Shown in pieces: positions 35,418 to 44,657 of a stretch of 64,000 bases of DNA (the stretch's first letter is position 1; each line of letters begins with the position of its first letter). A program made the position numbers and the translations under genes. A model generated the notes under the pieces. That model worked only from the letters and a program-made list of their open reading frames with translations. It searched no databases and was not told where the DNA came from. The stretch is taken from NCBI RefSeq assembly GCF_002154695.1, contig NZ_MTAV01000082.1, positions 62,001-126,000 on the forward strand, written 5' to 3'. The DNA comes from Nostoc sp. T09. Lineage in GTDB: Bacteria; Cyanobacteriota; Cyanobacteriia; Cyanobacteriales; Nostocaceae.

Positions 35418-36263
35418 ATGCTCATAGAATTAGCGATCGGTGATGCCTACGGAGCCGGCTTTGAATACGCTGACGAAATGAGCGTTTATAACGATTTGAG
35501 TCGATACGTCACACATCCTCGTCATCGACTCAATCCATGTAGCTATACAGACGACACGCAAATGAGCATTGCCATTGCCGAAGTGATTGTGTCGCAAGCA
35601 CCTTGGACACCGCAAGTCTTAGCTGATAGTTTCGTTACCTGCTTTAAACGCGATCGCAGAGAAGGCTACGCTGGTGGTTTCTACGATTTTCTCGTAAATA
35701 TTCAACATGGAAAAGAGTTTTTAGCAAAAATTCGCCCAGACAGTGACAAAAGCGGTGCTGCAATGCGTGCAGGGCCAATTGGCATTTATTCCACACCCGA
35801 AAAGGTGATAGAAGCCGCAACCATTCAAGCAGCAATTACCCACAACACACCCGATGGCATTAACGCCGCCATTGCAGCGGCGCTGATGTCCCATTATTTT
35901 ATTTACCGACTAGGGCCAAAACAAAATTTAGGACAGTTTCTCGAAAGCTATGTATCTGGAGAATGGTCTAAAGCGTGGGAGGGTAAAGTTAAGTCTAAAG
36001 GATGGATGAGCGTTAGAGCAGCAATTACAGCGCTTATCCGAAATGACAGCATAAGCGAACTCTTGCAAGACTGTATTGCCTTTACCGGCGATGTGGATAC
36101 AGTCGCAACAATTGCCCTAGCTGCTGGTTCATGCAGTGAAGAAATTAGACAGGACATTCCCATTCATCTAGTTACAAGTTTAGAAAATGGTGCCTACGGT
36201 AGAGATTATCTCATCGAATTGGATAAACAGTTGATGAGTTTAATCGGCAACAAGATTAATTAA
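35418..36263 (+). CDS. ADP-ribosylglycohydrolase (DraG-like)
   Basis: The 281-residue protein has the family's metal sites: GDAYGAGFE at the N-terminus, YTDDTQM (44-48) and a C-terminal TGDVDTVATIALAAG. These bind the two divalent metals of ADP-ribosyl hydrolases. Members remove ADP-ribose from proteins (in diazotrophs DraG reactivates dinitrogenase reductase) or from small molecules. It is translationally close to the NUDIX gene (seven bases). No DraT-type transferase is seen in the window, so the target is unknown. Confidence 0.88.
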   Translation: MLIELAIGDAYGAGFEYADEMSVYNDLSRYVTHPRHRLNPCSYTDDTQMSIAIAEVIVSQAPWTPQVLADSFVTCFKRDRREGYAGGFYDFLVNIQHGKEFLAKIRPDSDKSGAAMRAGPIGIYSTPEKVIEAATIQAAITHNTPDGINAAIAAALMSHYFIYRLGPKQNLGQFLESYVSGEWSKAWEGKVKSKGWMSVRAAITALIRNDSISELLQDCIAFTGDVDTVATIALAAGSCSEEIRQDIPIHLVTSLENGAYGRDYLIELDKQLMSLIGNKIN

Positions 36264-36677
36264 ATAGATTAAATATATTTTCCAAAATTATTAATAGCCA
36301 TTTCTAATTTCCTGTAGGATAGCAAGCCTAAATCATTGGGAAAAATTAGTAATTCTGTAGGGTAGGCAATGCCCACCAAAATCCGAATATGCAGACAATG
36401 CCCAACCGGCAAAGGTTTTACAAATTAAATAAAAAGGCGATATAGGTATTTCGTAAGAACATAATAATGTTCCCTACGGTAGTTGTGGTAACCCTACTAA
36501 CAGCGCATTTTCCCCAGACTACTCTAGCTAAATAGAGTGCTTTGCAATCTTTGGTATACCTTCAGAAGGCTTGTTTGGTAGGTGCAATTATGACATATTT
36601 GTATCTAGACATTATTACTTTAGTATTCCGAGCAAGTTACCGTATTTATATGCTCTACCTTGGTTTTAAAGATAGTT
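36264..36677. repeat. Intergenic region with the GTAGGGTRGGCAATGCCCACC palindrome
   Basis: A copy of the dispersed element lies at 36356-36378, with a degenerate companion (gcagacaatgcccaacc) about 15 bases on. The rest is AT-rich and no gene is seen. The final bases must contain the SPFH promoter. Confidence 0.6.
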
Positions 36678-37487
36678 ATGAAACAATATAAAGCTTTCAA
36701 TAGTGCTGGTAAATTAACTGCACTATTAATATTGATAACTATATTTTTGACACCCTTTGTAATTGTTAACGCTGGTGAACGCGGCGTTTTAATGGAGTTT
36801 GGTAAAGTGCAAAATAGAATACTAGGAGAAGGTATTCACGTAATTATTCCTGTAGTCAACACAGTAAAAAAATTGAGCGTTCGCGTGCAAAATCAAGAAA
36901 TTTCGGCTGAGGCATCCTCGAAAGATTTACAAGATGTTTTTACTGATGTAGCGCTCAATTGGCATATTATCCCTGAGGAAGCAAATGCCATTTTTCAACA
37001 GATTGGAGATGAGAAAGACGTAGTTAAAAGTATTATTCATCCAGCAGTAGAAGAAGTTTTAAAAGCAATCATTGCTAAGTATACGGCTGAAGAAATTATT
37101 ACTAAACGAGGGGAAGTTAAAGGCAGTGTAGATAATGCATTGAGTACACGACTGGGTAATTATCACATTGCTGTTGACGATATTTCTTTAGTTCATGTTC
37201 ATTTTTCAGAACGATTTGGCGAAGCAGTAGAGGCAAAACAAGTTGCTGAGCAAGAAGCAAAGCGAGCAGAATTTATAGCGATTAGAGCAGCAAAAGAAGC
37301 TGAGGCTAAAGTGAATTTGGCAAAAGGAGAAGCTGAGGTACAAAGGTTACTGCGAGACGGTTTGACCACAGAAATACTGCAAAGACAAGCAATAGAAAAG
37401 TGGAATGGCAAACTACCATTAATTGTTGGTAAGGAAACGCCCAAATTTTGGAATTTGAGCGAACTTTTTAAAGATTACGAAAATTAA
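36678..37487 (+). CDS. SPFH/prohibitin-family membrane protein
   Basis: The 269-residue protein has an N-terminal membrane anchor (about 12-32), then the SPFH domain starting NAGERGVLMEFGKVQ. A long charged helix rich in Glu, Ala and Lys (EAKQVAEQEAKRAEFIAIRAAKEAEAKVNLAKGEAEVQ) follows and can form a coiled coil. This is the prohibitin pattern. Such proteins form large ring or scaffold assemblies on membranes and modulate proteases. ATG 36678 is chosen over TTG 36660, because the anchor begins soon after it. The next gene is on the opposite strand, converging 28 bases away. Confidence 0.92.
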   Translation: MKQYKAFNSAGKLTALLILITIFLTPFVIVNAGERGVLMEFGKVQNRILGEGIHVIIPVVNTVKKLSVRVQNQEISAEASSKDLQDVFTDVALNWHIIPEEANAIFQQIGDEKDVVKSIIHPAVEEVLKAIIAKYTAEEIITKRGEVKGSVDNALSTRLGNYHIAVDDISLVHVHFSERFGEAVEAKQVAEQEAKRAEFIAIRAAKEAEAKVNLAKGEAEVQRLLRDGLTTEILQRQAIEKWNGKLPLIVGKETPKFWNLSELFKDYEN

Positions 37488-37514
37488 TCTTGCTTTTTCT
37501 AGATAAAGCGATCG

Positions 37515-37976
37515 CTAACCATTAGAGAACAAAACTGGAGTATCAAGTATTTTTAACTGTATCAATACCATAATTACAAGAGTATAAACAGTTGAAGAAA
37601 CTAAACCTGTCAATAGCTCTTTTTTCAAATTACGCTCTTTGGCTTCGTTTTGAAAAACATCCGCAGACCCAAATTGCATTAAAAGAATACCTACGATGTT
37701 AGATAGCCAATATCCTATAATTGAACAAGGTAGAAGTAATTTGGGTGATAGTAAACTACACATATACCCAAAAAAGTAAGCAATCGGTAAATTAAATAAC
37801 AGGTCATTCCACCAACACAGCGGTGAGAGTAAATATCCAAGTACCAGGAAGAAACCACCTCTAAGCTTTTTTAAAATACCTTTTTTTAACTCCTGGGGTG
37901 CAGCCTGTTGTAATTGCTCCGGCTGTTTTTCCCCTGCTAAGCTCAACTCTTGACTAACTTCTTGGACGCTTTCCAT
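37515..37976 (-). CDS. Integral membrane protein, unknown
   Basis: The 153-residue product has a polar Glu/Gln-rich N-terminus (about 1-30) and then about four hydrophobic segments (41-60, 63-80, 81-105, 125-145). There is a conserved-looking GGFFLVLGYLLSPLCWWNDLLFN stretch at the first helix. The topology resembles small membrane proteins of unknown function in cyanobacteria; no family was recognised. It converges with the SPFH gene and is divergent from a two-helix protein 285 bases away. Confidence 0.65.
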   Translation of the reverse strand: MESVQEVSQELSLAGEKQPEQLQQAAPQELKKGILKKLRGGFFLVLGYLLSPLCWWNDLLFNLPIAYFFGYMCSLLSPKLLLPCSIIGYWLSNIVGILLMQFGSADVFQNEAKERNLKKELLTGLVSSTVYTLVIMVLIQLKILDTPVLFSNG

Positions 37977-38261
37977 AAAAACACACTAATCCTACCAGTC
38001 TAGTGTAGTTTAATCTAGAAGCCGAAAAAAAGTCTAGTACAGTACTGATACCATTTGAAATTTTGACTATTTTAATTAGTAAATTGCTTTAATTTATAGT
38101 GTAAAAATATACTAGTATTTACATTTATATCAGTACTGGTGCTAAAAAGTACGATATAAACTATGAGCAAGTTACTGAATACAGTAGGCTGAACCAGATT
38201 TTTGGGTTGGGTGAAAAATTTTATAATCGCTATAATCAAAATTATGAATGTTTAAAAGAGT

Positions 38262-38534
38262 ATGACAAATTTTCCTTCAACTAACGTCTTTCTAATTGTG
38301 GGAATTGTTTTCCTTTTGATTGCTGTTTTGGGGCAAACTAAACTGGGTTTTGCTGAAATTAATCCAGGTTGTTTCGGCAGAACTTTAGCTTTATTGATTG
38401 GTTTGTTAAGTTTAGCGGTTGCTCTTTTATCAGGAACTACTTCTGTAGAGACCCTGGATTTATTAAGAACCTATCTAACAAATCTAATTCAACAAAGTAC
38501 AGGATTTGTTAATGACTATTTATTTGGCTCTTAA
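38262..38534 (+). CDS. Two-helix membrane protein, unknown
   Basis: The 90-residue product begins MTNFPSTNV, with hydrophobic helices at about 8-27 and 43-61 separated by a loop with GFAEINPGCFGRT. The C-terminal third is amphipathic. The start codon is ATG 38262. It stands alone between divergent and convergent genes, and no family was recognised. The even hydrophobic pattern and normal codon use support a real gene. Confidence 0.6.
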   Translation: MTNFPSTNVFLIVGIVFLLIAVLGQTKLGFAEINPGCFGRTLALLIGLLSLAVALLSGTTSVETLDLLRTYLTNLIQQSTGFVNDYLFGS

Positions 38535-38700
38535 GCGAATTGCAAAATTTTACTGTAGTAATATATGAATAAATCTCTGATATAACCAAATGAATGTTTT
38601 TATATAAATGAAGCTTAAGTTTAGGGTGGACAGTACCTACCCTACTTATACTTCAAAACTCAAGGATGAATTCTGCACGTGACTGCTAACTTTAACAATA

Positions 38701-39219
38701 TTAGTAATAGGCTCCCACAAGGCTATAAGTTAAACTAGCCAATACTATCAAAGTCACAACAATGTAGATAAACTCTCGTCGCCATATAAAAGCCAATAAA
38801 GAAATTACCACACGCAAAACAGGGGTAGCGATTAATAATAGCAGTCCAAGTTGGATAATGCCGCGTCGGCTACCTGATAAAACTGCATTTATGACGCCTA
38901 CTGGTGAGCGAAATTCTGATGGCTCTCCTTGAAAAAACTGATAGGTAACAGGCTCAGAACCGTGGCGTATTAAGTATAGTATTCCCCCTATTAATACCAC
39001 AGTACTAGCAAGCAAAACCCCATATTTTAGGAGGTTGCTAAGTAAAGTTTCTAGCTGTTGCTCGCTTAATGTTTTTGTTAAATTCTTTTTATTGGCTTGT
39101 TGTTCTTGCAATTGTTTGATATCAGAACCTAAATCTTGTTGTGGTAAAGCTATTGCGACTATTTCACTTTCTGCCCGTGTTGATGAGAGTGACTGAAAAA
39201 CCGAATTGAATTTATACAT
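38701..39219 (-). CDS. DUF1634 membrane protein (TauE/SafE partner)
   Basis: The 172-residue product has a polar N-terminus and three hydrophobic segments (about 65-85, 113-135, 145-168). Family motifs are the central LLKYGVLLASTVVLIGGILYLIRHG and the FRSPVGVINAVLSGSRRGIIQLGLLLLIATPVLRV block. DUF1634 genes commonly follow TauE/SafE genes, as here, with one base between. It probably forms a complex with that transporter; its own role is unknown. Confidence 0.85.
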   Translation of the reverse strand: MYKFNSVFQSLSSTRAESEIVAIALPQQDLGSDIKQLQEQQANKKNLTKTLSEQQLETLLSNLLKYGVLLASTVVLIGGILYLIRHGSEPVTYQFFQGEPSEFRSPVGVINAVLSGSRRGIIQLGLLLLIATPVLRVVISLLAFIWRREFIYIVVTLIVLASLTYSLVGAYY

Positions 39220-39220
39220 T

Positions 39221-40057
39221 TTACAGCCCTCCTATGACACTGTTGTAGACCATCTTCAAAGCCATTACTACCAGTACAAGACTAAAAATTATTCTCAAAG
39301 TTTGGGTTTTGGCTCCTAAAAGGACTCTAGCACCTAAAAAAGCACCAGGTAGTACTCCCAACATTACTGGCATTGACAAACCCGGATCGATGTAACCCCG
39401 TGCTAGGTAAACTCCTGCTGATGCGGCGGCTGTAACACCAATCATAAAATTGCTAGTAGTGGTAGAAACTTTGAAGGGTAAACGCATGGCTTGATCCATA
39501 GCTAATACTTTAAACCCCCCTGAACCAATACCAAGCAAACCAGAAAGCACGCCTGCTATTACCATCACGCTAAATCCTGCTGGAACAGCATGAACTTGGT
39601 AAGATATCAGTCCATCAGCAGTTGGATAAGTTCCATTGAGTTTGAGATAGTTTGCTAAAGGATCGGCTGGTTCATCTTCAATATGTTCGATTCTAGGTCT
39701 TTGAGAAAGGTATGCTGAATAAATGAGGACGATCGCTAGCACAATAGTCAGTGCTTTAACAGAGACAACAGTTGCTAATAAAGCACCAACTATAGCTCCT
39801 AAAGTTGTGGCTACTTCCAAAAACATTCCCAGCCTTAAATTGGTGTAGCCTTTTTTAATATAGGTAGACGCAGCACCTAAGGAAGTAGCAATTACAGATA
39901 CTAGAGAAGCACCAACAGCGTATCGAATATCAACACCAAATACCGAAGTTAATAAGGGAACGATTACAACTCCGCCGCCTAAACCAGTTAATGCACCTAA
40001 AAAGCCAGCAGTAAATGAACCTGTCCAAACTAGTAAAGAAAATTCTAGGATATTCAA
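39221..40057 (-). CDS. TauE/SafE-family anion permease
   Basis: The 278-residue membrane protein has about eight hydrophobic segments in two homologous halves. Each half carries the family motif: GFLGALTGLGGGVVIVPLL in the first, GVLSGLLGIGSGGFKVLAM in the second. TauE/SafE proteins export sulfite, sulfoacetate or related sulfur-containing anions. It lies one base upstream of the DUF1634 gene and 170 bases downstream of a CadD-like gene. Many genes in this part of the window concern sulfur or metals. Confidence 0.9.
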   Translation of the reverse strand: MNILEFSLLVWTGSFTAGFLGALTGLGGGVVIVPLLTSVFGVDIRYAVGASLVSVIATSLGAASTYIKKGYTNLRLGMFLEVATTLGAIVGALLATVVSVKALTIVLAIVLIYSAYLSQRPRIEHIEDEPADPLANYLKLNGTYPTADGLISYQVHAVPAGFSVMVIAGVLSGLLGIGSGGFKVLAMDQAMRLPFKVSTTTSNFMIGVTAAASAGVYLARGYIDPGLSMPVMLGVLPGAFLGARVLLGAKTQTLRIIFSLVLVVMALKMVYNSVIGGL

Positions 40058-40227
40058 ATTTCATACCTCTGTCTTAGATATATATGAATGTGTGATGAGA
40101 TTTTTAATATAGATGATAAATAAATAATTACTCTCTGGCAGGCGGATGAAAGCTAAATATGATGCTTAGATAACATTTCATTTTTTTGATACTTCCAGCG
40201 CCAGCCGATGATTTTTGTTGCTTGGAA

Positions 40228-40890
40228 TTATAAGGGAGGTAAGAACAATTCGCCCTTTAATAGATTTACGAGAGTCAAAGACCCACTTTCTAACAAAATA
40301 AAAGCTCCTAATCCCATCAAAACAAAAGGCATAATATTATTACCGTAGCGAGCCATAACATCTGCGATCGCTCTGTTATGGGTTAATTTATATGCTGCGT
40401 AGCACAAGCATCCAACTAACAGAAAAAATACCGTTAAAATTATCAGTAAGCTCTCCCCAGTACTACTAGCAAATAAAGGAACATAGATGCTGATGTTATC
40501 TGTACCATTGGCAAAGGTCACAGCAGCCACACTGTAAGTTTGGATATTGAGAAATTTGGTTAAAACTGAGTGATGAGACTGCTTTATTTCTGTCTCGTCT
40601 GCCTCCGAATTGTCTTCTTCCTGTTTAAGTAAAGAACGGATTCCTATAACTATTGGCACTATACCAAATAGACCAATCCAAGGACGTGGGATAATCAAGC
40701 CGCCAAAGAAACCGGGAAGACTAGCGACTATTAGTGCTGTAAAACCTAGATACTGACCAGCAATAATATGCCAACGGCGAAACTTAGCATTTACTTGTGA
40801 GAAAAACAGCGTCAGCAGCACCATATCATCAATGTTGGTAGCGCTGAAAGCTGCGATCCCAGTGTTAATTGCAGTGACTAAACCACTCAT
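40228..40890 (-). CDS. CadD-like cadmium resistance transporter, copy 1
   Basis: The 220-residue membrane protein is of the CadD family (LysE superfamily). Its motif FSATNIDDMVLLTLFFSQV at residues 15-33 has the paired Asp, followed by AGQYLGFTALIVASLPGFFGGL and a second-half FANGTDNISIYVPLF. Five or six hydrophobic segments are visible. CadD proteins export cadmium or other divalent cations. A short acidic/histidine-containing loop (residues 90-110) interrupts the two halves. Two more copies lie at 47304 and 48130. It follows the permease gene by 41 bases and is likely co-transcribed. Confidence 0.88.
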   Translation of the reverse strand: MSGLVTAINTGIAAFSATNIDDMVLLTLFFSQVNAKFRRWHIIAGQYLGFTALIVASLPGFFGGLIIPRPWIGLFGIVPIVIGIRSLLKQEEDNSEADETEIKQSHHSVLTKFLNIQTYSVAAVTFANGTDNISIYVPLFASSTGESLLIILTVFFLLVGCLCYAAYKLTHNRAIADVMARYGNNIMPFVLMGLGAFILLESGSLTLVNLLKGELFLPPL

Positions 40891-40931
40891 ATCAATTTTA
40901 GATTTTTAAATTTGGAGAAAGGAAACAAAAA

Positions 40932-42386
40932 TTAAGGAATTTTTCTGTCGCTGAATCTAGCGTGAATTTCTTCAATTCCTTGGCGCATACCTGCAACTAG
41001 GTTGGGAGAACGAAGCCTTTTAATGTTGAACCATCCACAAGTGACAACTAGATAGAACAAGAATAGGTAGGGAAACAGATCGTAAGGAGCTTCGGGAACT
41101 GGAAAGAGTTTACTACCAGGAATTCCAATACTTCCTAGAACTGGGATGATCATGAATCCAACTGCCAAAACTGAGAACAATACATCTCGCAAACGAAGTT
41201 GTCTAATGTTGTATAGGTAAACTGGTGCGGCAACGGATATCAAAATGTACACTGTTAAAAATCCATAGCTACAGATTGCACCTAAATAACCCATACTCTC
41301 AAACAATTTGATATGACATAGAGACATGAAAGCAGGCACAAGAAATGTAATTAACGAACACATTGTGACTGCAACATGAGGGGTTTTGTTGGATGAATGT
41401 GCTGTACCTAAAGAGGAATGAAAAAGACCATGACGCGCCATCAAAAAGAACACTCTAGCAGCAGGATTAATACTGCCAAGGATGCAAGCAAAGAAGCTAA
41501 GTAAGGCACCTAAAGCAACTAATTCTCCTAAAAAACCAACTCCGGCTTGTTGTGATAAAAAACCCAGTGGTTCTTCAGTTTTGGTAATTGAAACTCCTGT
41601 ACCGCTAAACCCCAATACCTCTATATAAGTAGTTGCAATGTAGAACAAACCCGCCAGGATTACGCTACCCTTTACAGCTTTAGGGATGGTTTGCAAAGGG
41701 TGTTTTGCTTCATCACCTAGGGATGTTGCACTTTCAAAGCCAGAAAAAGCAAACATTACTAAGACAAGACCTGTTGCCACGCTACCTGGTGTTGTACTAG
41801 ATAAAGTCAATTGGGAAATATCTAGCACAAAACCTTTGTGTGCCCAAATGATGATGCACAAAATAGCGATCAAAAAAATGGATACTCCCTCCATTAATAG
41901 CATCGCTACTGCGGAAATTTGAATATCTTTATAAGCTGCATACCAGGAAATTCCAGCACCGATTGCTAACAGCGTAATACTAGACGGATGGATACCTAAA
42001 TGACCGAAGAACATGCCGCTGAAGTTTGCAAAACCGCAGAGTACTGACATCCCAGTTAATAAATAAGCTAAGACCAAACTCCAGCCGCAAATTACACCAG
42101 CCATCGGACCGAGTCCTTTACTGATGTAAGAATAGAGTGAACCGGGAGAGGCGGAACGGCTAGCAAATTGGTTGATATTAATGCTGACAAATAATAACCC
42201 GATCAGGCCTATTAAAAAACTCAACCAAGTTCCATTCCCTGAAAGCGCAACTATCAAGCCAATGTTAGATGCGGGTATTGTTGTGGGTGCAATTACAGCA
42301 AAAGATTGCGCTAAAACTTCTGTGAAGGAAAGACATTCTGGCTTTAAGCCATGAACACTGCGATGCGATGAGATTTCCTTGTTCAT
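40932..42386 (-). CDS. APC-superfamily amino acid permease
   Basis: The 484-residue integral membrane protein has about 12 hydrophobic segments. Near the N-terminus is the APC motif ECLSFTEVLAQSFAVIAPTTIPASNIGLIVALSG; a middle FAFSGFESATSLGDEAKHP holds the substrate-site Glu. It probably imports amino acids or amines by proton or ion coupling; the substrate is not readable. Upstream of its start is a hairpin at 42521-42556. It is the first gene of a minus-strand run with CadD, TauE and DUF1634 genes. Confidence 0.9.
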   Translation of the reverse strand: MNKEISSHRSVHGLKPECLSFTEVLAQSFAVIAPTTIPASNIGLIVALSGNGTWLSFLIGLIGLLFVSININQFASRSASPGSLYSYISKGLGPMAGVICGWSLVLAYLLTGMSVLCGFANFSGMFFGHLGIHPSSITLLAIGAGISWYAAYKDIQISAVAMLLMEGVSIFLIAILCIIIWAHKGFVLDISQLTLSSTTPGSVATGLVLVMFAFSGFESATSLGDEAKHPLQTIPKAVKGSVILAGLFYIATTYIEVLGFSGTGVSITKTEEPLGFLSQQAGVGFLGELVALGALLSFFACILGSINPAARVFFLMARHGLFHSSLGTAHSSNKTPHVAVTMCSLITFLVPAFMSLCHIKLFESMGYLGAICSYGFLTVYILISVAAPVYLYNIRQLRLRDVLFSVLAVGFMIIPVLGSIGIPGSKLFPVPEAPYDLFPYLFLFYLVVTCGWFNIKRLRSPNLVAGMRQGIEEIHARFSDRKIP

Positions 42387-42520
42387 GTTGCTGCTTTTGC
42401 GGAGGAATAGTACATATATCGAGGGGATTATGGGTGTTTACGATATTGCTTTAAAGCACAATATCCCTTTTCAGCTATCCCTAAATTTTGAGCATATTCG
42501 ATATATATCTCAATTAGACA

Positions 42521-42556
42521 ACCTCTATCATTGGTTGTATTTCTCACGATAGAGGT
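42521..42556. promoter_or_regulatory. Hairpin upstream of the permease gene
   Basis: ACCTCTATC and GATAGAGGT form a nine-pair stem around an 18-base loop, 135 bases before the permease start. It may be a regulatory RNA hairpin or operator. The word agcacaatatcc occurs at 42459-42470 and again at about 42803-42814. Confidence 0.4.
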
Positions 42557-43024
42557 CATACTACCTCATGTATTTTCTACAATCAAGTATTAGTAAAAAA
42601 TAATTTTTAAAATTTTTCTAAAGATAGATTATTCACACTAAGTATATCGGAATAGTGTAAATTTATTATTGAGAAATAACATTGATAGTTGTTACCTTGA
42701 ATAAGGAGATAAAAATAATACCCGATAAGCTCATGGGGATTAGAGCCATTTAATTTAATTACATGATGGGATCAAATATAGGTAGGGCTGAAGCTGATAT
42801 ACAGCACAATATCCACTTAAAGGCAAAAAGTATAAAACTCAATTAAAAAACGAATGTTGCCAATTCTGAGTTAAAATGGTAGGTTAAAATTAATAGTTAT
42901 TCTGAAAAATCCGAAGTATTAGAAAATAATTTTTTAAAATAATAAAATTTTAGTTTTTGTTATAAAATTGACAATTTATGTAGTTAAATATAAACTGCAA
43001 TTTGTAAAAAGTAGGACATATAAT
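42557..43024. other. Intergenic region, permease to secreted protein
   Basis: AT-rich with no supported gene. It must contain divergent promoters for the permease and the secreted protein. The copy of agcacaatatcc near 42803 is the only repeat noted. Confidence 0.45.
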
Positions 43025-43678
43025 ATGAAAACCTGCAAATACATTTTGATGGCAGTGCTATTACTAGTCAATCTAGTTTTTGCGCAACCTTCATTTGCCG
43101 ATCGCCCGAAATTTACGAAAAACCCTGATTATATAGCTTTAACTGAAGAGATTAATAAACTGCAAGCCGCTAAAGACACGCAGGCTCAATTAGAGGGCTA
43201 TAAACCAGAGCAAATTGAGCAAGCAATCAATGAGTTAGAGTTGCAAAAATATGCTTTTGAGTCGGGGATTGACTGGGGGCAGTGTACTAATCAAACAGGT
43301 AAGACTTTAGCTGTCTATGGGCCAGAACCAAATCTAGATGATGATGACTACTCCCAAGGAGCTGCACTGTATTTTTTGGGTAATGGTCAGACAACTCGAG
43401 ATAGATGGAATTGTAAGGGTATTTATCTGCCGAGTGATGTGACAGCTGCGGCTTTGAACCAAGATGGACAAAGCGCAGAAGTGGCAGGTGGTGTTGTGAT
43501 TAAGGTTCCAAACGGAACTAACTTAGCCCTGAAGGCAAATCCAGATACCGGGACAATTGAATTTAATCAAGCTGGTACTAAAATTCTCAAATCTGGTGAT
43601 GTGGACTGGTTTATCCCTAATGTGTCGCAGGCAATTGTGGATGCACGAGTAACTAATGCGCCTACCAAAAAGGCTTAA
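43025..43678 (+). CDS. Secreted protein, unknown
   Basis: The 217-residue product has a clear signal peptide (MKTCKYILMAVLLLVNLVFA, then SFADRPK, cleavage probably after the FA near residue 26). The mature part begins with a charged helix-forming region (KLQAAKDTQAQLEGYKPEQIEQAI), then a segment with GQCTNQTG and RWNCKGIYLP cysteines that could pair, and a C-terminal beta-rich region. No known family was recognised. ATG 43025 is chosen because it begins the signal peptide and follows tagga; the TTG at 42968 would extend upstream without reason. Confidence 0.65.
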   Translation: MKTCKYILMAVLLLVNLVFAQPSFADRPKFTKNPDYIALTEEINKLQAAKDTQAQLEGYKPEQIEQAINELELQKYAFESGIDWGQCTNQTGKTLAVYGPEPNLDDDDYSQGAALYFLGNGQTTRDRWNCKGIYLPSDVTAAALNQDGQSAEVAGGVVIKVPNGTNLALKANPDTGTIEFNQAGTKILKSGDVDWFIPNVSQAIVDARVTNAPTKKA

Positions 43679-43691
43679 ATCTAGATAAATT

Positions 43692-43759
43692 AAGAACCAC
43701 AGATGCACACAGATAAACACAGATAAGTATCGGTGTTCATCTGTGTTTATCTGTGGTTT
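43692..43759. repeat. Large inverted repeat (ACACAGATAAACACAGAT type)
   Basis: AACCACAGAT plus ACACAGATAAACACAGAT on the left pair with ATCTGTGTTTATCTGTGG plus TT on the right, around aagtatcggtgttc. It lies between convergent genes (secreted protein and PAP2) and could end transcription from both sides. It is a dispersed element type common in Nostoc. Confidence 0.7.
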
Positions 43760-43806
43760 AATATCCATAACACCTGTACTGTGTTCACAACAGGTAGAGG
43801 ATAGGT

Positions 43807-44598
43807 TTAATCTTTTGCTAAAAGCTGTTTTTCTTCTGGTAATAAAGAAGTTTCATCTACAGTTTTATCGGCAATTATCGGGTTGGCTAAATTCAAATGG
43901 GGTTTGATAATTAGACTCACTCCAATGGCCCAGGCGATCGCAACCATCCAGCCTGCCAGAATATCGCTAGGGAAGTGAACTCCCAAGTACAGCCTTGTCC
44001 AGGCAATAGCCAAGAGATATAAACTACCGAAAAGAAGAATCAACCAACGCCAAGGATAACCTCTGCTCAAAATTAGCAGAACTATTACTAGCGTCATACT
44101 TGTCATTGCATGACCGCTGGGAAATGCATAATCAAATTCAGGCGCACCAGACACCCACAGTTGCGGACGCACTCGATGCATGAGTTCCTTGGCGGTGCGG
44201 TTGATGATCACACTTCCCAATGTTGTGGTGAGCAAATAAGTTAGCGATCGCCACCACCGTTTTTGCCATAATATGATGGCGATCGCCGTAAAAATCGGTA
44301 ACGCAGTCCAAAACGAGCCAAACTTCGTCAGAATCACCGCCACTACATCTAATTGTGGCAGTGCTTGAGAGTGGATTGACAGCAGAATCGGTACATCCCA
44401 AGGAAAGCCACCTGCATTCTGCCAGACTTTCACTGCCAAAATTTCAAAGAACTGAAAAGGTAAATAAACTCCTATTAATAGGATCAATAAAGAACGCCAA
44501 TGGGCAATAAGTAGGTTTTTGAGAAAACTCAGCGGCGAACGGCGCTCATTAGTCGCTTGTTTCACAGTTTCCATGATTTTTTGTTGGTTCAATTCCAC
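43807..44598 (-). CDS. PAP2-family membrane phosphatase
   Basis: The 263-residue membrane protein has about six hydrophobic segments and the three PAP2 signature motifs: KELMHRVRP, PSGHAMTSMT with the catalytic His, and LYLGVHFPSDILAGW. Such enzymes dephosphorylate phosphatidic acid, undecaprenyl pyrophosphate or diacylglycerol pyrophosphate; the substrate is not clear from sequence. It converges with the secreted protein gene and is divergent from the alpha-fucosidase gene, with only 59 bases between starts. Confidence 0.9.
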   Translation of the reverse strand: MELNQQKIMETVKQATNERRSPLSFLKNLLIAHWRSLLILLIGVYLPFQFFEILAVKVWQNAGGFPWDVPILLSIHSQALPQLDVVAVILTKFGSFWTALPIFTAIAIILWQKRWWRSLTYLLTTTLGSVIINRTAKELMHRVRPQLWVSGAPEFDYAFPSGHAMTSMTLVIVLLILSRGYPWRWLILLFGSLYLLAIAWTRLYLGVHFPSDILAGWMVAIAWAIGVSLIIKPHLNLANPIIADKTVDETSLLPEEKQLLAKD

Positions 44599-44657
44599 AA
44601 TAAATATTAATCTCAGATAAGTCCTCTAATTAAGGACTGAATTTTATAAATAAAACT

